A program made the position numbers and the translations under genes. Under the pieces are notes generated by a model. It did not search any database. It was given only the letters and a program-made list of their open reading frames with translations, and had not been told where the DNA came from. From Metabacillus arenae (GTDB lineage Bacteria; Bacillota; Bacilli; Bacillales; Bacillaceae), in assembly GCF_014773385.1 (NCBI RefSeq), contig NZ_JACXAI010000012.1, forward strand, positions 44,123 to 108,122: DNA of 64,000 bases, written 5' to 3'. Shown here piece by piece: positions 48,177-57,089 of the stretch; within the stretch, counting starts at the first letter, position 1; each line of letters begins with the position of its first letter.

Positions 48177-49889
48177 ATGGTGAACAAAATATTAAAAGCA
48201 CCGGATGGCAAGCCAAGCGATGTTGAGCGTATTAAAAAAGAGAGTAACTATTTGCGCGGCACGCTGAAGGAAGTGATGCTGGATCGGATCAGTGCTGGAA
48301 TTCCTGACGATGACAACCGTTTGATGAAACATCATGGCAGCTATTTGCAGGATGACAGGGATCTTCGCAATGAGCGTCAAAAACAAAAGCTTGAACCAGC
48401 GTATCAGTTTATGCTTCGCGTTCGTCTGCCGGGTGGTGTTGCACAGCCTGATCAATGGCTTGTCATGGACGAGCTTGCCCAAAAATACGCCAATGGCACA
48501 TTAAAACTGACAACTCGCGAGACGTTTCAATTGCATGGTATTTTAAAATGGAATATGAAAAAAACGATACAAGAAATCCATGCATCTATGCTGGATACGA
48601 TTGCGGCTTGCGGAGATGTAAACCGGAACGTGATGTGTGCCGCGAATCCATATCAATCTGAAATCCATTCCGAAGTTTATGAATGGTCAAAAAAATTGAG
48701 TGATGATTTATTACCTCGCACAAGAGCGTATCACGAAATTTGGCTGGATGAGGAAAAAGTAGCTGGCACGCCGGAAGTAGTCGAACCGATGTACGGAACG
48801 CTTTATTTGCCGCGGAAGTTTAAGATCGGGATCGCTGTTCCGCCATCAAATGACATTGATGTTTTTTCACAGGACCTTGGTTTTATTGCGGTTGTTGAAG
48901 ATGGCAGGCTTATAGGATTTAACGTGGCGATCGGCGGCGGTATGGGCATGACGCATGGCGACAAAGCGACCTACCCGCAACTCGCCAAAGTAATCGGCTT
49001 CTGCAGGCCGGATCAAATGTATGATGTGGCGGAAAAAGTCATTACGATTCAACGTGACTACGGAAACCGCTCTGTCCGCAAAAATGCCCGGTTTAAGTAC
49101 ACAGTTGATCGTCTTGGTCTCGAAACAGTCAAGGATGAACTGGAAAATCGTCTCGGCTGGAATTTGGATGAAGCGAAGCCGTATCATTTCGATAATAACG
49201 GCGACCGTTATGGCTGGGTAAAAGGAATTAAAGGAAAGTGGCATTTTACGCTTTTTGTTGAAGGAGGGCGTGTGGCAGATTTTGATGATTACAAGCTGAT
49301 GACCGGTTTGCGTGAAATCGCAAAAATTCATAAAGGAGAATTCCGTCTGACCGCAAATCAAAATCTAATCATTGCCAATGTATCAAGCCAAAAAAAGAAA
49401 AAGATTAACGAACTGATTGAACAATTTGGTTTAACTGATGGAAAGCATCATTCAGCACTCCGCCGTAGCTCAATGGCGTGTGTCGCTCTTCCGACGTGCG
49501 GACTCGCGATGGCTGAAGCAGAACGTTATTTGCCGAAATTACTTGATAAGATTGATGCAATTGTCGATGAAAACGGTCTGCGGAATGAAGAAATTACGAT
49601 CCGTATGACTGGCTGCCCGAACGGCTGTGCACGCCATGCACTCGGTGAAATTGGCTTTATCGGCAAAGCTCCAGGCAAATACAATATGTATCTCGGCGCA
49701 GCCTTTGACGGTAGCCGCCTAAGCAAAATGTACCGAGAAAACATCGGTGAAGAAGAAATTTTGAGCGAACTAAGTGTGCTTCTTTCCCGCTACGCAAAAG
49801 AACGCCATGAAAACGAGAATTTCGGTGACTTTGTCATCCGTTCCGGCGTTGTTAAAGCAGTGACAGACGGTATGAATTTTCATGATTGA
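48177..49889 (+). CDS. cysI: Sulfite reductase hemoprotein beta-component CysI
   Basis: The 570-residue enzyme reduces sulfite to sulfide with siroheme and a 4Fe-4S cluster. Cluster ligands Cys435 and Cys441 ([11 protein letters not shown]) and Cys480 and Cys484 ([16 protein letters not shown]) are present, as are the siroheme-binding Arg residues in [12 protein letters not shown] and the repeated ferredoxin-like half. AAAGGAG precedes the ATG. The pair cysJ-cysI supplies sulfide for cysteine synthesis and is followed by a terminator. Confidence 0.96.
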   Translation: MVNKILKAPDGKPSDVERIKKESNYLRGTLKEVMLDRISAGIPDDDNRLMKHHGSYLQDDRDLRNERQKQKLEPAYQFMLRVRLPGGVAQPDQWLVMDELAQKYANGTLKLTTRETFQLHGILKWNMKKTIQEIHASMLDTIAACGDVNRNVMCAANPYQSEIHSEVYEWSKKLSDDLLPRTRAYHEIWLDEEKVAGTPEVVEPMYGTLYLPRKFKIGIAVPPSNDIDVFSQDLGFIAVVEDGRLIGFNVAIGGGMGMTHGDKATYPQLAKVIGFCRPDQMYDVAEKVITIQRDYGNRSVRKNARFKYTVDRLGLETVKDELENRLGWNLDEAKPYHFDNNGDRYGWVKGIKGKWHFTLFVEGGRVADFDDYKLMTGLREIAKIHKGEFRLTANQNLIIANVSSQKKKKINELIEQFGLTDGKHHSALRRSSMACVALPTCGLAMAEAERYLPKLLDKIDAIVDENGLRNEEITIRMTGCPNGCARHALGEIGFIGKAPGKYNMYLGAAFDGSRLSKMYRENIGEEEILSELSVLLSRYAKERHENENFGDFVIRSGVVKAVTDGMNFHD

Positions 49890-49901
49890 TGAAAAAGCAG
49901 C

Positions 49902-49933
49902 AGAGACAGGTACATTTGCCTGTCTCTTTTTTA
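49902..49933 (+). terminator. Terminator of cysJI
   Basis: AGAGACAGG and CCTGTCTCT are followed by six T. Confidence 0.9.
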
Positions 49934-50002
49934 ATGGGCAGTTTTCACAAATATTGTTGCTATTAATACAAAGTGATGATTTTAAGAGTGAATGTACGAC
50001 TT

Positions 50003-50057
50003 GAGGTGAGAGGTCGGAGGTGGGAGTAGAAGCAATCGGCGAGTCACCGATTGCTTC
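50003..50057 (+). repeat. Palindromic repeat, family 2, best copy
   Basis: GAGGTGAGAGGTCGGAGGTG is followed by GAAGCAATCGGCGA and TCACCGATTGCTTC, a perfect palindrome core. It serves as the reference for the family. Confidence 0.7.
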
Positions 50058-50138
50058 ATTTAAACGTTCCATTATCTTGAAGTAACAATTTTGGAAAATG
50101 ATTTTTTTATTAGATCTGTTATGTTAATGAAAATATAA

Positions 50139-50189
50139 ACGCAGCCTTAGTGCTTATCGCCGATGGACAAGTGTCTTGCACCTTTTCTT
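50139..50189 (+). repeat. Family 1 repeat, 3' fragment
   Basis: Only the last third remains: GCTTATCGCCGATGGACAAG, then GTCTTGCACCTTTTCTTA. It runs into the yunA stop codon. Confidence 0.4.
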
Positions 50190-51177
50190 ATTTAGCTTTT
50201 CTTTCTGCACGTTCCCAAGCTCTCAAATGTGGATATGGGTCAAAAGACCATTCTGTACGGCCATTATCCTTGTACATTCCATAATGAAGGTGGGGTGGGA
50301 ATTTTCCTGAAGTGCCGGGCGGCCCGTAGCCTGAGCTCCCAACAGAGCCGATCAACTGTCCAGGTTCAACTAATTGACCGACTTGTAAATCATCAGCAAA
50401 TCCATTTAAATGACCAAAATAATGGTATGTGTTGTTTATGTCACGAATGCCGATTCTCCAGCCGCCAAATCGGTTCCATCCTTTCATTTCTACAATCCCA
50501 TAGCAAGTGGATCTAACTGGTACTCCATAGCCTGCAAAAATATCAGTTCCTTCATGAATTCTGCGTCCTCCCCAGCCTCTTGCATCTCCCCAAGTACTGC
50601 GGTAGCTATAGGTTGAATGAAGAGGGACTGGGAAGGCGTGATCTTGTAAATTTACGTTTCCGTATTTTTGAAAAAGCTTCATATGGCCGACAATCAAGCT
50701 CACGGTTTTATCTCGTTTATAGTAATTCCAGAGGCCAATCTTAATATTTTCCCAACTTGCTCCATAGCTTGATAAATAATCTGCAAAAGTATAGAGAACA
50801 TCCTTATCATTTCTATAATCAGCTTTCCCGTCTCCGTTACCGTCCTTGCCCATTCCCTCAAAAAATTGTATGGACAGCGGGTAACCTTTTCCCTCTTTTT
50901 TAGGGTTAAGAGCCCCATACCAATCCTCTGGTGAAAAATAAATTCCAATAAGCCCCTCTTGTTTGGGTAAGTCTTTTCGGCTTCTCCTCACGCTTGCTTC
51001 ATACTGGTCTACAGCAGCGAGAGTGTACCATGGGACTTGAGTAACAGCAGCCATCTCTTTATATAAAGCAAGACGAAGTTCATTCTCTTTAGAGGCATCC
51101 TCTTCCATACTATATGTTGATATTGGCGATAAAGATAGTAAAAGTAATATCATAAAAGCAGTTAGATTTGTTCTCAA
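50188..51177 (-). CDS. yunA: Secreted M23 peptidase YunA with lytic-transglycosylase-like N-terminus
   Basis: The 329-residue exported protein has a signal peptide (MRTNLTAFMILLLLSLSPIS). Residues about 30-170 resemble a transglycosylase-type domain, including GMGKDGNGDGKADYRNDKDV (109-128) with a calcium-loop-like DGNGDG and FADYLSSYGA. Residues 185-305 are a zinc M23 endopeptidase with His208-x3-Asp212 and His296-x-His298. It would cut peptidoglycan peptides. The start is TTG 51177 with AAGGGAG upstream. It faces lipA divergently, as in B. subtilis. Confidence 0.87.
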   Translation of the reverse strand: MRTNLTAFMILLLLSLSPISTYSMEEDASKENELRLALYKEMAAVTQVPWYTLAAVDQYEASVRRSRKDLPKQEGLIGIYFSPEDWYGALNPKKEGKGYPLSIQFFEGMGKDGNGDGKADYRNDKDVLYTFADYLSSYGASWENIKIGLWNYYKRDKTVSLIVGHMKLFQKYGNVNLQDHAFPVPLHSTYSYRSTWGDARGWGGRRIHEGTDIFAGYGVPVRSTCYGIVEMKGWNRFGGWRIGIRDINNTYHYFGHLNGFADDLQVGQLVEPGQLIGSVGSSGYGPPGTSGKFPPHLHYGMYKDNGRTEWSFDPYPHLRAWERAERKAK

Positions 51178-51394
51178 AAGTTTGGGCTCCCTTCAGGCGA
51201 AGTTCATATTCATAGTGTGGTGAAAGGATGGTATTTCATTATTAGAAAATGTTAGAAATTGACTAAAGGACTTTTCCTTGTCCAAGGTTCCTTTCCTATG
51301 TTAAAGTGACTTATAGAAGAGGAGTCTATACATCTTGGATATATTTGCTTCTAGGGGCAAATACTACCTTGGAATACTATTGGAGTTGATATAC

Positions 51395-52291
51395 TTGGCA
51401 AAAAAGGAAGAACATCTCAGAAAACCGGAATGGTTAAAAATAAAACTGAATACGAACGAGAATTACACAGGCTTAAAGAAGCTAATGCGGGAGAACAACC
51501 TGCATACTGTTTGTGAAGAAGCAAAGTGTCCGAACATACATGAATGCTGGGCTGTAAGAAGAACTGCAACATTCATGATTTTAGGCTCTGTTTGTACTCG
51601 TGCCTGCAGATTTTGTGCAGTAAAAACTGGGCTTCCGACCGAGCTTGACTGGGACGAACCAAGCCGGGTTGCAGAATCTGTTCGATTAATGAATTTGAAG
51701 CATGCGGTAATTACAGCGGTTGCACGAGATGATCTTAAAGACGGAGGGGCAGCTGTTTTTGCTGAGACAGTTCGGTCTGTTCGGGAGAAAAATCCGTTCA
51801 CAACAATTGAAGTGCTTCCTTCAGATATGGGGGGAGAATTTGAGAATATCAAAACATTAATGGATGCACGCCCTGATATTCTAAATCATAATATAGAAAC
51901 GGTTCGCAGTTTAACACCAAGAGTCCGTGCCCGTGCTAAATATGAGCGTTCATTAGAGCTGTTAAGACGCTCAAAAGAGCTGCAACCAGATATCCCGACT
52001 AAATCAAGCTTAATGGTTGGACTTGGAGAAACGAAAGAGGAAATCATTGAAACAATGGATGATTTACGTGAAAATCAAGTTGATATCATGACGATTGGTC
52101 AATATTTACAGCCATCGAAAAAGCATTTAAAGGTGCAGAAATACTACCATCCAGACGAATTTGCTGAATTAAGAGAAATTGCAATGACAAAAGGCTTTAG
52201 CCACTGTGAAGCGGGTCCATTAGTTCGTTCTTCATACCATGCAGACGAACAAGTGAATGAAGCTTCGAAGAAAAGACAAGCTCAAGCTTAA
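51395..52291 (+). CDS. lipA: Lipoyl synthase LipA
   Basis: The 298-residue radical SAM enzyme inserts two sulfurs into octanoyl groups on carriers such as GcvH. The auxiliary cluster cysteines are Cys40, Cys45 and Cys51, and the radical SAM triad is Cys67-x3-Cys71-x2-Cys74. The C-terminal RSSYHADE motif holds the serine cluster ligand. The start is TTG 51395 after TTGGAG, giving [18 protein letters not shown], the conserved N-terminus. A longer frame from 51335 is not needed. Confidence 0.96.
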   Translation: MAKKEEHLRKPEWLKIKLNTNENYTGLKKLMRENNLHTVCEEAKCPNIHECWAVRRTATFMILGSVCTRACRFCAVKTGLPTELDWDEPSRVAESVRLMNLKHAVITAVARDDLKDGGAAVFAETVRSVREKNPFTTIEVLPSDMGGEFENIKTLMDARPDILNHNIETVRSLTPRVRARAKYERSLELLRRSKELQPDIPTKSSLMVGLGETKEEIIETMDDLRENQVDIMTIGQYLQPSKKHLKVQKYYHPDEFAELREIAMTKGFSHCEAGPLVRSSYHADEQVNEASKKRQAQA

Positions 52292-52331
52292 TAGTAATTT
52301 CACTCGTTATTCATTGCTTTAATAAAATTTT

Positions 52332-52385
52332 GCCTGGCCGCCTAACCACTTGGACAAATAGGGTAGATGTGCCAGGCTTATTTTT
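52332..52385 (+). terminator. Terminator of lipA
   Basis: GCCTGGC (52332-52338) pairs with GCCAGGC (52371-52377), followed by TTATTTTT; the loop is long. Confidence 0.6.
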
Positions 52386-52407
52386 AAAACGTATTAAAGA
52401 AAGTTAT

Positions 52408-52497
52408 CGTGGTCTAGTAAAGTAACCTTAAAACATAAGCCAATCCATCAAACTAGAGATTTATCTTATACTTAACGCCGATTGGCTAGTGGCTGAC
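52408..52497 (+). repeat. Family 1 repeat, degenerate copy
   Basis: GTGGTCTAG, ACATAAGCCAATC, ACTTAACGCCGATTGGCTAG and GGCTGACGCT keep the family order, but it is short and diverged. It lies between lipA and yutC. Confidence 0.35.
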
Positions 52498-52503
52498 GCT
52501 ATC

Positions 52504-53175
52504 CTATCTTTTATTCCCTACTTTATCAAAATTATCTTTAAAATCGTCGTCAAGCTCTTCATTCATTTCGCCATACCCTTCACCATTCGCATTTTCGCCA
52601 TCACTTAATTTTCTTCCCTGAGGTGATTTAAGCATTTCACGGATCGTTTTATCGATGATGGAATCGATGTTTCGGCTATTTGAATCAAGTGTGCTGTAAT
52701 TTTCAATCTGCCCAATCATATTCGGATCGTCTGATACATACACGTGATAATACCTTGGTACAGCAGATGCGGCAGTTTTTTTCACCATATCGGCTGCATT
52801 ATTTCTATCTTTCGCATCTGTTTTATAAGCTACAAGAACTTCTTCGTCAGTTACAAGGGTTGCTGCATCCTGAATATTTGGCAGTTGAACGCTTAAGGTA
52901 CTTATTGCATCCGCTAATTCTTCACGATTAAGACCAATATGCCTTTGATTGTTTGTATCATTTGCGATTGGGCTTTTTTGGTGACGGACATATCCGAAAT
53001 TTGAGTTTTTATCATTTTTGTCATTCCTGACCCCATCTTTATTATACATATCGGTTCTTTCCGATACGTTTATTGTATTCCCGCTTTCTTCGTATATATC
53101 ATCCTCACCTAGTTGATTTTGACAGCCTGCCATTATCGACATTCCGATTATGCTTAAAGCTACAAGTTGTTTCAT
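52504..53175 (-). CDS. yutC: YhcN/YlaJ-family sporulation lipoprotein YutC
   Basis: The 223-residue lipoprotein has signal MKQLVALSIIGMSIMAGC with lipobox Cys18. The C-terminal domain (about 85-180: REELADAISTLSVQLPNIQDAATLVTDEEVLVAY) is the YhcN/YlaJ domain found on spore or cortex-associated lipoproteins. The acidic tail ends DDFKDNFDKVGNKR. AAGGAGGTG precedes ATG 53175; the longer frame from 53268 reads into upstream DNA. It is divergent from yutD. Confidence 0.88.
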   Translation of the reverse strand: MKQLVALSIIGMSIMAGCQNQLGEDDIYEESGNTINVSERTDMYNKDGVRNDKNDKNSNFGYVRHQKSPIANDTNNQRHIGLNREELADAISTLSVQLPNIQDAATLVTDEEVLVAYKTDAKDRNNAADMVKKTAASAVPRYYHVYVSDDPNMIGQIENYSTLDSNSRNIDSIIDKTIREMLKSPQGRKLSDGENANGEGYGEMNEELDDDFKDNFDKVGNKR

Positions 53176-53256
53176 GGATAACACCTCCTTACCTTTAGCT
53201 TGACCGAGAAGGGATAAATTTTTTCTTAGTAATTGATGGAGACAGGAGAATTGATT

Positions 53257-53580
53257 ATGATAGAACATAGAACGCTGGGAAGCTTAAGAATTGAGGTGAA
53301 AACCATGATTTGTATTCAAAATCAATGTTATGAGGTAGTACAAGACGTGCGAAATGGTTTTAATGAAGAGGCTTTTAAAGGCCGTCATTCTGATATATTA
53401 AATAAATATGATTACATCGTAGGGGATTGGGGCTATAACCAGCTTAGATTAAAAGGTTTTTTTGATGACCAAAATCAAAAAGCAACTTTTGATACCAAAA
53501 TCAGTACGCTGGAAGAATATTTGTATGAATATTGCAATTTCGGATGTGCGTATTTTGTTCTAAAAAAAGTAAAAAAGTGA
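53257..53580 (+). CDS. yutD: YutD family protein (DUF1027)
   Basis: The 107-residue protein belongs to the YutD/DUF1027 family: YEVVQDVRNGFNEEAFKGRHSDIL, YDYIVGDWGYNQLRLKGFFDD and YLYEYCNFGCAYFVLKK. The function is unknown. CAGGAG is eight bases before ATG 53257. A terminator overlaps its end. Confidence 0.88.
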   Translation: MIEHRTLGSLRIEVKTMICIQNQCYEVVQDVRNGFNEEAFKGRHSDILNKYDYIVGDWGYNQLRLKGFFDDQNQKATFDTKISTLEEYLYEYCNFGCAYFVLKKVKK

Positions 53581-53600
53581 GATTTCAGGCTCACTTTTTT
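53571..53600 (+). terminator. Terminator of yutD
   Basis: AAAAAGTGAG and CTCACTTTTT are separated by ATTTCAGG. A second hairpin (AAATCGGC with GCCGATTT) follows at about 53619-53641 and can serve the same gene. Confidence 0.85.
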
Positions 53601-53660
53601 ATTGGATAATTTAAATAAGAAATCGGCTCTTTCGCCGATTTTATTTATTCTCACCCTTTT

Positions 53661-53948
53661 TTAACTTCTAGAATAAGGAGGCCCATCATTTTCGGATGAA
53701 TTGTCATGAGTCGGGTGAGACCCTGGATCTTGCCTTGGCAAGTTTTGGTGGAGAGATTTATATTCATAGCTAAATGCACTGTAATATCTTTGCCCTTCTC
53801 TCCAAGGAGAGCTTTTGTTTTCAACTGGTTCATATTTTCCTCTAGGCGCTCCATAGGGACCTTCTGGTGTTGCCTCAGGCACTAAAAAATTTCTCATCGC
53901 TTCTACATTCGAAAAATCTGAATACGTTTCTTTTTCTTTATCACTCAT
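53661..53948 (-). CDS. DUF3905-like small protein
   Basis: The 95-residue acidic, proline- and glycine-rich protein contains EGPYGAPRGKYEPVENKS, SPWREGQRYYSAFSYEYKSL and LPRQDPGSHPTHD, which I recognise as the DUF3905 pattern of Bacillaceae. The function is unknown. AGGTG lies nine bases before the ATG but is also one arm of a strong hairpin (53955-53996). Confidence 0.7.
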   Translation of the reverse strand: MSDKEKETYSDFSNVEAMRNFLVPEATPEGPYGAPRGKYEPVENKSSPWREGQRYYSAFSYEYKSLHQNLPRQDPGSHPTHDNSSENDGPPYSRS

Positions 53949-53954
53949 TTTTTC

Positions 53955-54003
53955 ACCTGCTTTTTAATGATTAAAACTAGTTTTTGAAAAGCAGGTTTTT
54001 TTA
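53955..54003 (+). terminator. Strong hairpin with T-tract overlapping a minus-strand ribosome binding site
   Basis: ACCTGCTTTT (53955-53964) pairs with AAAAGCAGGT (53987-53996), followed by T7 on the plus strand. On the minus strand the same stem contains the AGGTG ribosome binding site of the DUF3905-like gene. Confidence 0.65.
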
Positions 54004-54073
54004 TTCGATCAGATTAATTTAGAAAAAAACTAATTAAACCGCTTCGGCTTCCAGCCTTATTCTAAAGTCACAA

Positions 54074-54119
54074 GCAAATCCTCCCAAAAAGCAAAGCAAG
54101 CTTTTTCGAAAGGATTTGC
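54074..54119. other. Two-part inverted repeat
   Basis: GCAAATCCT (54074-54082) pairs with AGGATTTGC (54111-54119), and inside it AAAAAGC pairs with GCTTTTT. It lies 50 bp after the stop of the DUF3055-like gene and may end its transcript, although a T-tract is lacking. Confidence 0.5.
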
Positions 54120-54168
54120 ATGTTTCCAGTAGGGGATGGATTCGGTATTTTAAGATTTTCGTACGTCG

Positions 54169-54432
54169 TCACATTATGTCAAATAAGAAGTCACGAAGTT
54201 CCTCTGCTGCGTCTTCCTCAAGCTTAAAAGCATATTCAATATAGCCAGGTTCCTTCAAGTCATCTTCCCCGATGATCGCAAATCGGTTGCTTTGAATATC
54301 TAAGATAAGACTTTTTCCATAATACCGATCCGTTTTTAAAATAGCTAAATCGAAGCGCTGATTTTCTCCCATAAAACTTACAAATCTAGCCTTAGTTTCC
54401 ACTAAATCATCATATAAGAAAAATCGTTCCAA
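54169..54432 (-). CDS. DUF3055 family protein
   Basis: The 87-residue protein reads MERFFLYDDLVETKARFVSF with GENQRFDLAILKTDRYYGKS and DIQSNRFAIIGEDDL, which fits the DUF3055 (SAV0927) family of Firmicutes. The function is unknown. The start TTG 54432 is nine bases after GGAG; TTG 54441 is too close to that site. It is divergent from yutE. Confidence 0.78.
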   Translation of the reverse strand: MERFFLYDDLVETKARFVSFMGENQRFDLAILKTDRYYGKSLILDIQSNRFAIIGEDDLKEPGYIEYAFKLEEDAAEELRDFLFDIM

Positions 54433-54605
54433 TTGGTTCAACTCCTAACAAGTTTCCTTTGCTACCTTTCATCATAGCAAAGATCTGACTTTTTGGAACG
54501 AAGAAATTTTCAATTGGTGAAAGTGGAAAGGCGCAGTTTATGGTAAAATATCATAGGAATATGGTTTTATAAGTGAACCCATACCTGTGGCAGGAAGGTG
54601 AAAAC

Positions 54606-55043
54606 ATGTATTTTGTAAATCGCGAGGAAATCGAGGAGAACCTGATCTATTTAGAAGAGAAGCTTTCTCTTTTTGGGTCAACTGCTCATTGGGAAACTGA
54701 AATTGAAAAAATGGCTCTAGAAAGGATTGCTCATACGATTATTGAATCCATTTTGGATGTAGGGAATGCGATGATTGATGGATTTATCATGAGAGATCCA
54801 GGGAGTTATGAAGATATAATAGACATTCTGCTGGACGAAAAGGTTGTGGAAAAAGAGGACGCTGATAGTTTAAAGAAGGTTATTCATTTCCGTAAAGATC
54901 TTGTTCAGCATTACCTTTCAATGGATCATCAGCAAATTAATAAAGTCCTTGCCCAAGAAAAAGAAGCATTGCATCGTTTTGCTCCAAAAGTGAGAATATA
55001 TCTAGAAAATGAGCTTGGTCCTGTTTCAGCATTTCGCCATTAA
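54606..55043 (+). CDS. yutE: DUF86/HepT-like protein YutE
   Basis: The 145-residue helical protein belongs to DUF86, the HepT ribonuclease-toxin fold. The family's Arg-to-His motif appears as FRKDLVQHYLS (about 100-110), with R-x5-H-Y in place of the usual R-x4-H-x-Y. HepT toxins pair with an adjacent MNT nucleotidyltransferase; none is here, so YutE may be a domesticated form. GGAAGGTG precedes ATG 54606. It is closely followed by yutF. Confidence 0.85.
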   Translation: MYFVNREEIEENLIYLEEKLSLFGSTAHWETEIEKMALERIAHTIIESILDVGNAMIDGFIMRDPGSYEDIIDILLDEKVVEKEDADSLKKVIHFRKDLVQHYLSMDHQQINKVLAQEKEALHRFAPKVRIYLENELGPVSAFRH

Positions 55044-55067
55044 TTGTAGAGATTTTGAATACTGCAG

Positions 55068-55095
55068 CGCTTTCATATAGAAAGCGTTATTTTTA
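55068..55095 (+). terminator. Terminator of yutE
   Basis: CGCTTTC and GAAAGCG around ATATA are followed by TTATTTTT. Confidence 0.75.
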
Positions 55096-55140
55096 TTTGG
55101 GATAATGAACACGATATGAACATATTGGAGTGATTTCAAA

Positions 55141-55914
55141 ATGAAACAGTATAAGGGATACTTAATTGATTTAGACGGTACTATGTACAGAGGAATCGAG
55201 AAAATAGAGGAAGCCTGTGAATTTGTTAGGCTGCTAAAGGAAAAGAATATTCCTTATTTATTTGTAACCAATAATTCTTCAAAGACACCAAAACAGGTTG
55301 CAGAAAGATTAAGGGAATTCTCAATTCCTGCGACAGATGAACAGATATTCACTTCAAGTATGGCAACTGCAAATTTTATGTATGTAAAGAAGCGGTCAGC
55401 AAGCGTTTATGTTATTGGAGAAGAAGGAATTCAGCAAGCTTTGATTGAAAAAGGCTTCAAACTGGCAGATGACGATCATCCAGATTTTGTAGTTGTAGGA
55501 ATTGATCGGAATATTAATTATGAAAAACTGTCAAAAGCGTGTATCGCTGTTCGAAATGGAGCAATTTTTATCTCAACAAATGCAGATATTGCTATTCCAA
55601 CTGAACGAGGATTAGTACCTGGAAATGGTTCAATAACATCAGTCATTGCTGTCTCAACAACTATAGCTCCAATCTTTATTGGAAAACCAGAGCCAATTAT
55701 TATGGAGCAAGCTTTAAAAGTACTTGGAACAAGCAAAGAAGAAACATTAATGGTTGGAGATAATTATGACACAGATATTATGGCAGGAATGAACAGTGGT
55801 CTAGATACATTGCTTGTTCATACAGGTATTACGATGAAGGAGCACCTAGCTAGTGTTAAGGAGCAGCCAACCTATGCTATTAACTCCCTTGAGGAATGGT
55901 ACGAGAAAATTTAA
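55141..55914 (+). CDS. yutF: HAD-family (NagD-like) phosphatase YutF
   Basis: The 257-residue phosphatase has HAD motif I DLDGTMYRG (Asp10 and Asp12), motif II VTNNSS, and motif III/IV VGDNYDTDIMAGM. The cap between is of the class IIA (NagD/PGP) type. It probably hydrolyses sugar or nucleotide phosphates; the substrate is not known. TTGGAG precedes the ATG by about ten bases. The order yutE-yutF matches B. subtilis. Confidence 0.9.
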   Translation: MKQYKGYLIDLDGTMYRGIEKIEEACEFVRLLKEKNIPYLFVTNNSSKTPKQVAERLREFSIPATDEQIFTSSMATANFMYVKKRSASVYVIGEEGIQQALIEKGFKLADDDHPDFVVVGIDRNINYEKLSKACIAVRNGAIFISTNADIAIPTERGLVPGNGSITSVIAVSTTIAPIFIGKPEPIIMEQALKVLGTSKEETLMVGDNYDTDIMAGMNSGLDTLLVHTGITMKEHLASVKEQPTYAINSLEEWYEKI

Positions 55915-55986
55915 TTGGGAGATTAGCGATTTATGAATAATCTAAATGTGAAAGTGAGTGGCATTTGCTTGGTGCTTCATTTTAAC

Positions 55987-56131
55987 AGTCAGATAAAGTG
56001 CGATTATCATTTATCCAGCTCCAGGCGGAAATCAGGTCTTAGGTCAGCGAGCTGTTAAAAAGGTTAAAGAACAAGCTTCTTAACGGCTCGCCGAGTGCTT
56101 TTCGCCGAAGGACCAGCGCTCTGCGTTTTTT
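55987..56131 (+). repeat. Dispersed structured repeat, family 1
   Basis: ATTATCATTTATCCAGCTCC, GGTCTTAGGTCAGCGAGC, TTAAAGAACAAGCTTCTTAA, GGCTCGCCGAGTGCTTTTCG and GGACCAGCGCTCTGCG follow the family order. It lies in the convergent gap yutF-yutG; the rest of the gap (to 56338) shows nothing I can name. Confidence 0.8.
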
Positions 56132-56334
56132 GTTTAAACATCAGAATTTATTTATTATTCATTTATTAATACACATCATCAAAGATGCATGCAAACTGTG
56201 GGGACAAGAGAATGGTAAGTTCACACCTTTATTACAATGTGTGAAAATTTTCAACTAAACGTACAATTAACTCACTTACGGTTCAATAATGCGGATAAGG
56301 ATGCAATCAATCTAATTATTGTACATACTAAAGA

Positions 56335-56365
56335 AAGACTTCGCTTATCAGCGAAGCGTTTCCTT
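56335..56365 (-). terminator. Terminator of yutG
   Basis: On the minus strand CTTCGCT and AGCGAAG enclose GATA, followed by TCTTTCTTT. Confidence 0.7.
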
Positions 56366-56366
56366 T

Positions 56367-56870
56367 TTATTCAGTATTTCTTGCACGATGTGCGAGCCTG
56401 CTTGAGGCAGCTGCTGCGATTGCACCAACGATATCGTCTAAAAATGTATGACACTTTCCGGAAGATTTATCATTCAGGTAAGCTAATATACCGGGTTTTT
56501 CTTTATCAATATACCCATAATTTGTGAAGCCGATTGAACCATATATATTAACAATAGAAAAAGCTAAGACCTCGTCAACACCATAAAGGCTCTCATCAGT
56601 TTCAATTATAGATTGCAGTGGAGCTTCAAGCATTCCCTTCTCAGCTAAAACATCGAACTGAATTCCTGTCAAAATGGCATTTTGCACTTCTCTTTTTGCG
56701 AGAACTCTTTCTACATTTTTTAAGCATTCTTCTTTTGTAAGATTTTTATGGTACTTCTTTTGTAAAAAAAATACTAGATCTGCAATATCATCAACTGTTA
56801 CGCCTCTTTCTATCAGCCATTGCCGGGCTCTTATTTCGACCTCATCCATTTTGTCTTTCATCAGCTTCAC
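56367..56870 (-). CDS. yutG: Phosphatidylglycerophosphatase A-related protein YutG
   Basis: The 167-residue protein has the PgpA-like core LYGVDEVLAFSIVNIYGSIGFTNYGYIDK and the C-terminal HTFLDDIVGAIAAAASSRLAHRA, with the acidic DDIVGA segment of the family. It lacks the clear membrane helices of E. coli PgpA and is likely a soluble or peripheral relative. The start is ambiguous: GTG 56870 with AAAGGA close by, or ATG 56861 with GGGTG. Confidence 0.87.
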   Translation of the reverse strand: MKLMKDKMDEVEIRARQWLIERGVTVDDIADLVFFLQKKYHKNLTKEECLKNVERVLAKREVQNAILTGIQFDVLAEKGMLEAPLQSIIETDESLYGVDEVLAFSIVNIYGSIGFTNYGYIDKEKPGILAYLNDKSSGKCHTFLDDIVGAIAAAASSRLAHRARNTE

Positions 56871-57089
56871 CCAATCCTTTTTACTAATTTATACGCAATG
56901 AACAGCCAGAATGTGTGTGTAAAATCATGGTTATGTTTAACGATCTGTCATCCAGTTGTCTATATAGAAAAAGTGTTTAACTGTTAGCTTAAAATCATTC
57001 ATATTCTAGGAAAAAAAAGACTACGATAGGATAAGGGCTTTTTCATCAGAGCAGAGAGCTTTCCTGTATTAAAGCGAAAAAGGGTATAT

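Noticed and set aside
54606..55043. A complete HepT-MNT toxin-antitoxin pair
   Set aside because: No nucleotidyltransferase-like frame exists on either side of yutE.
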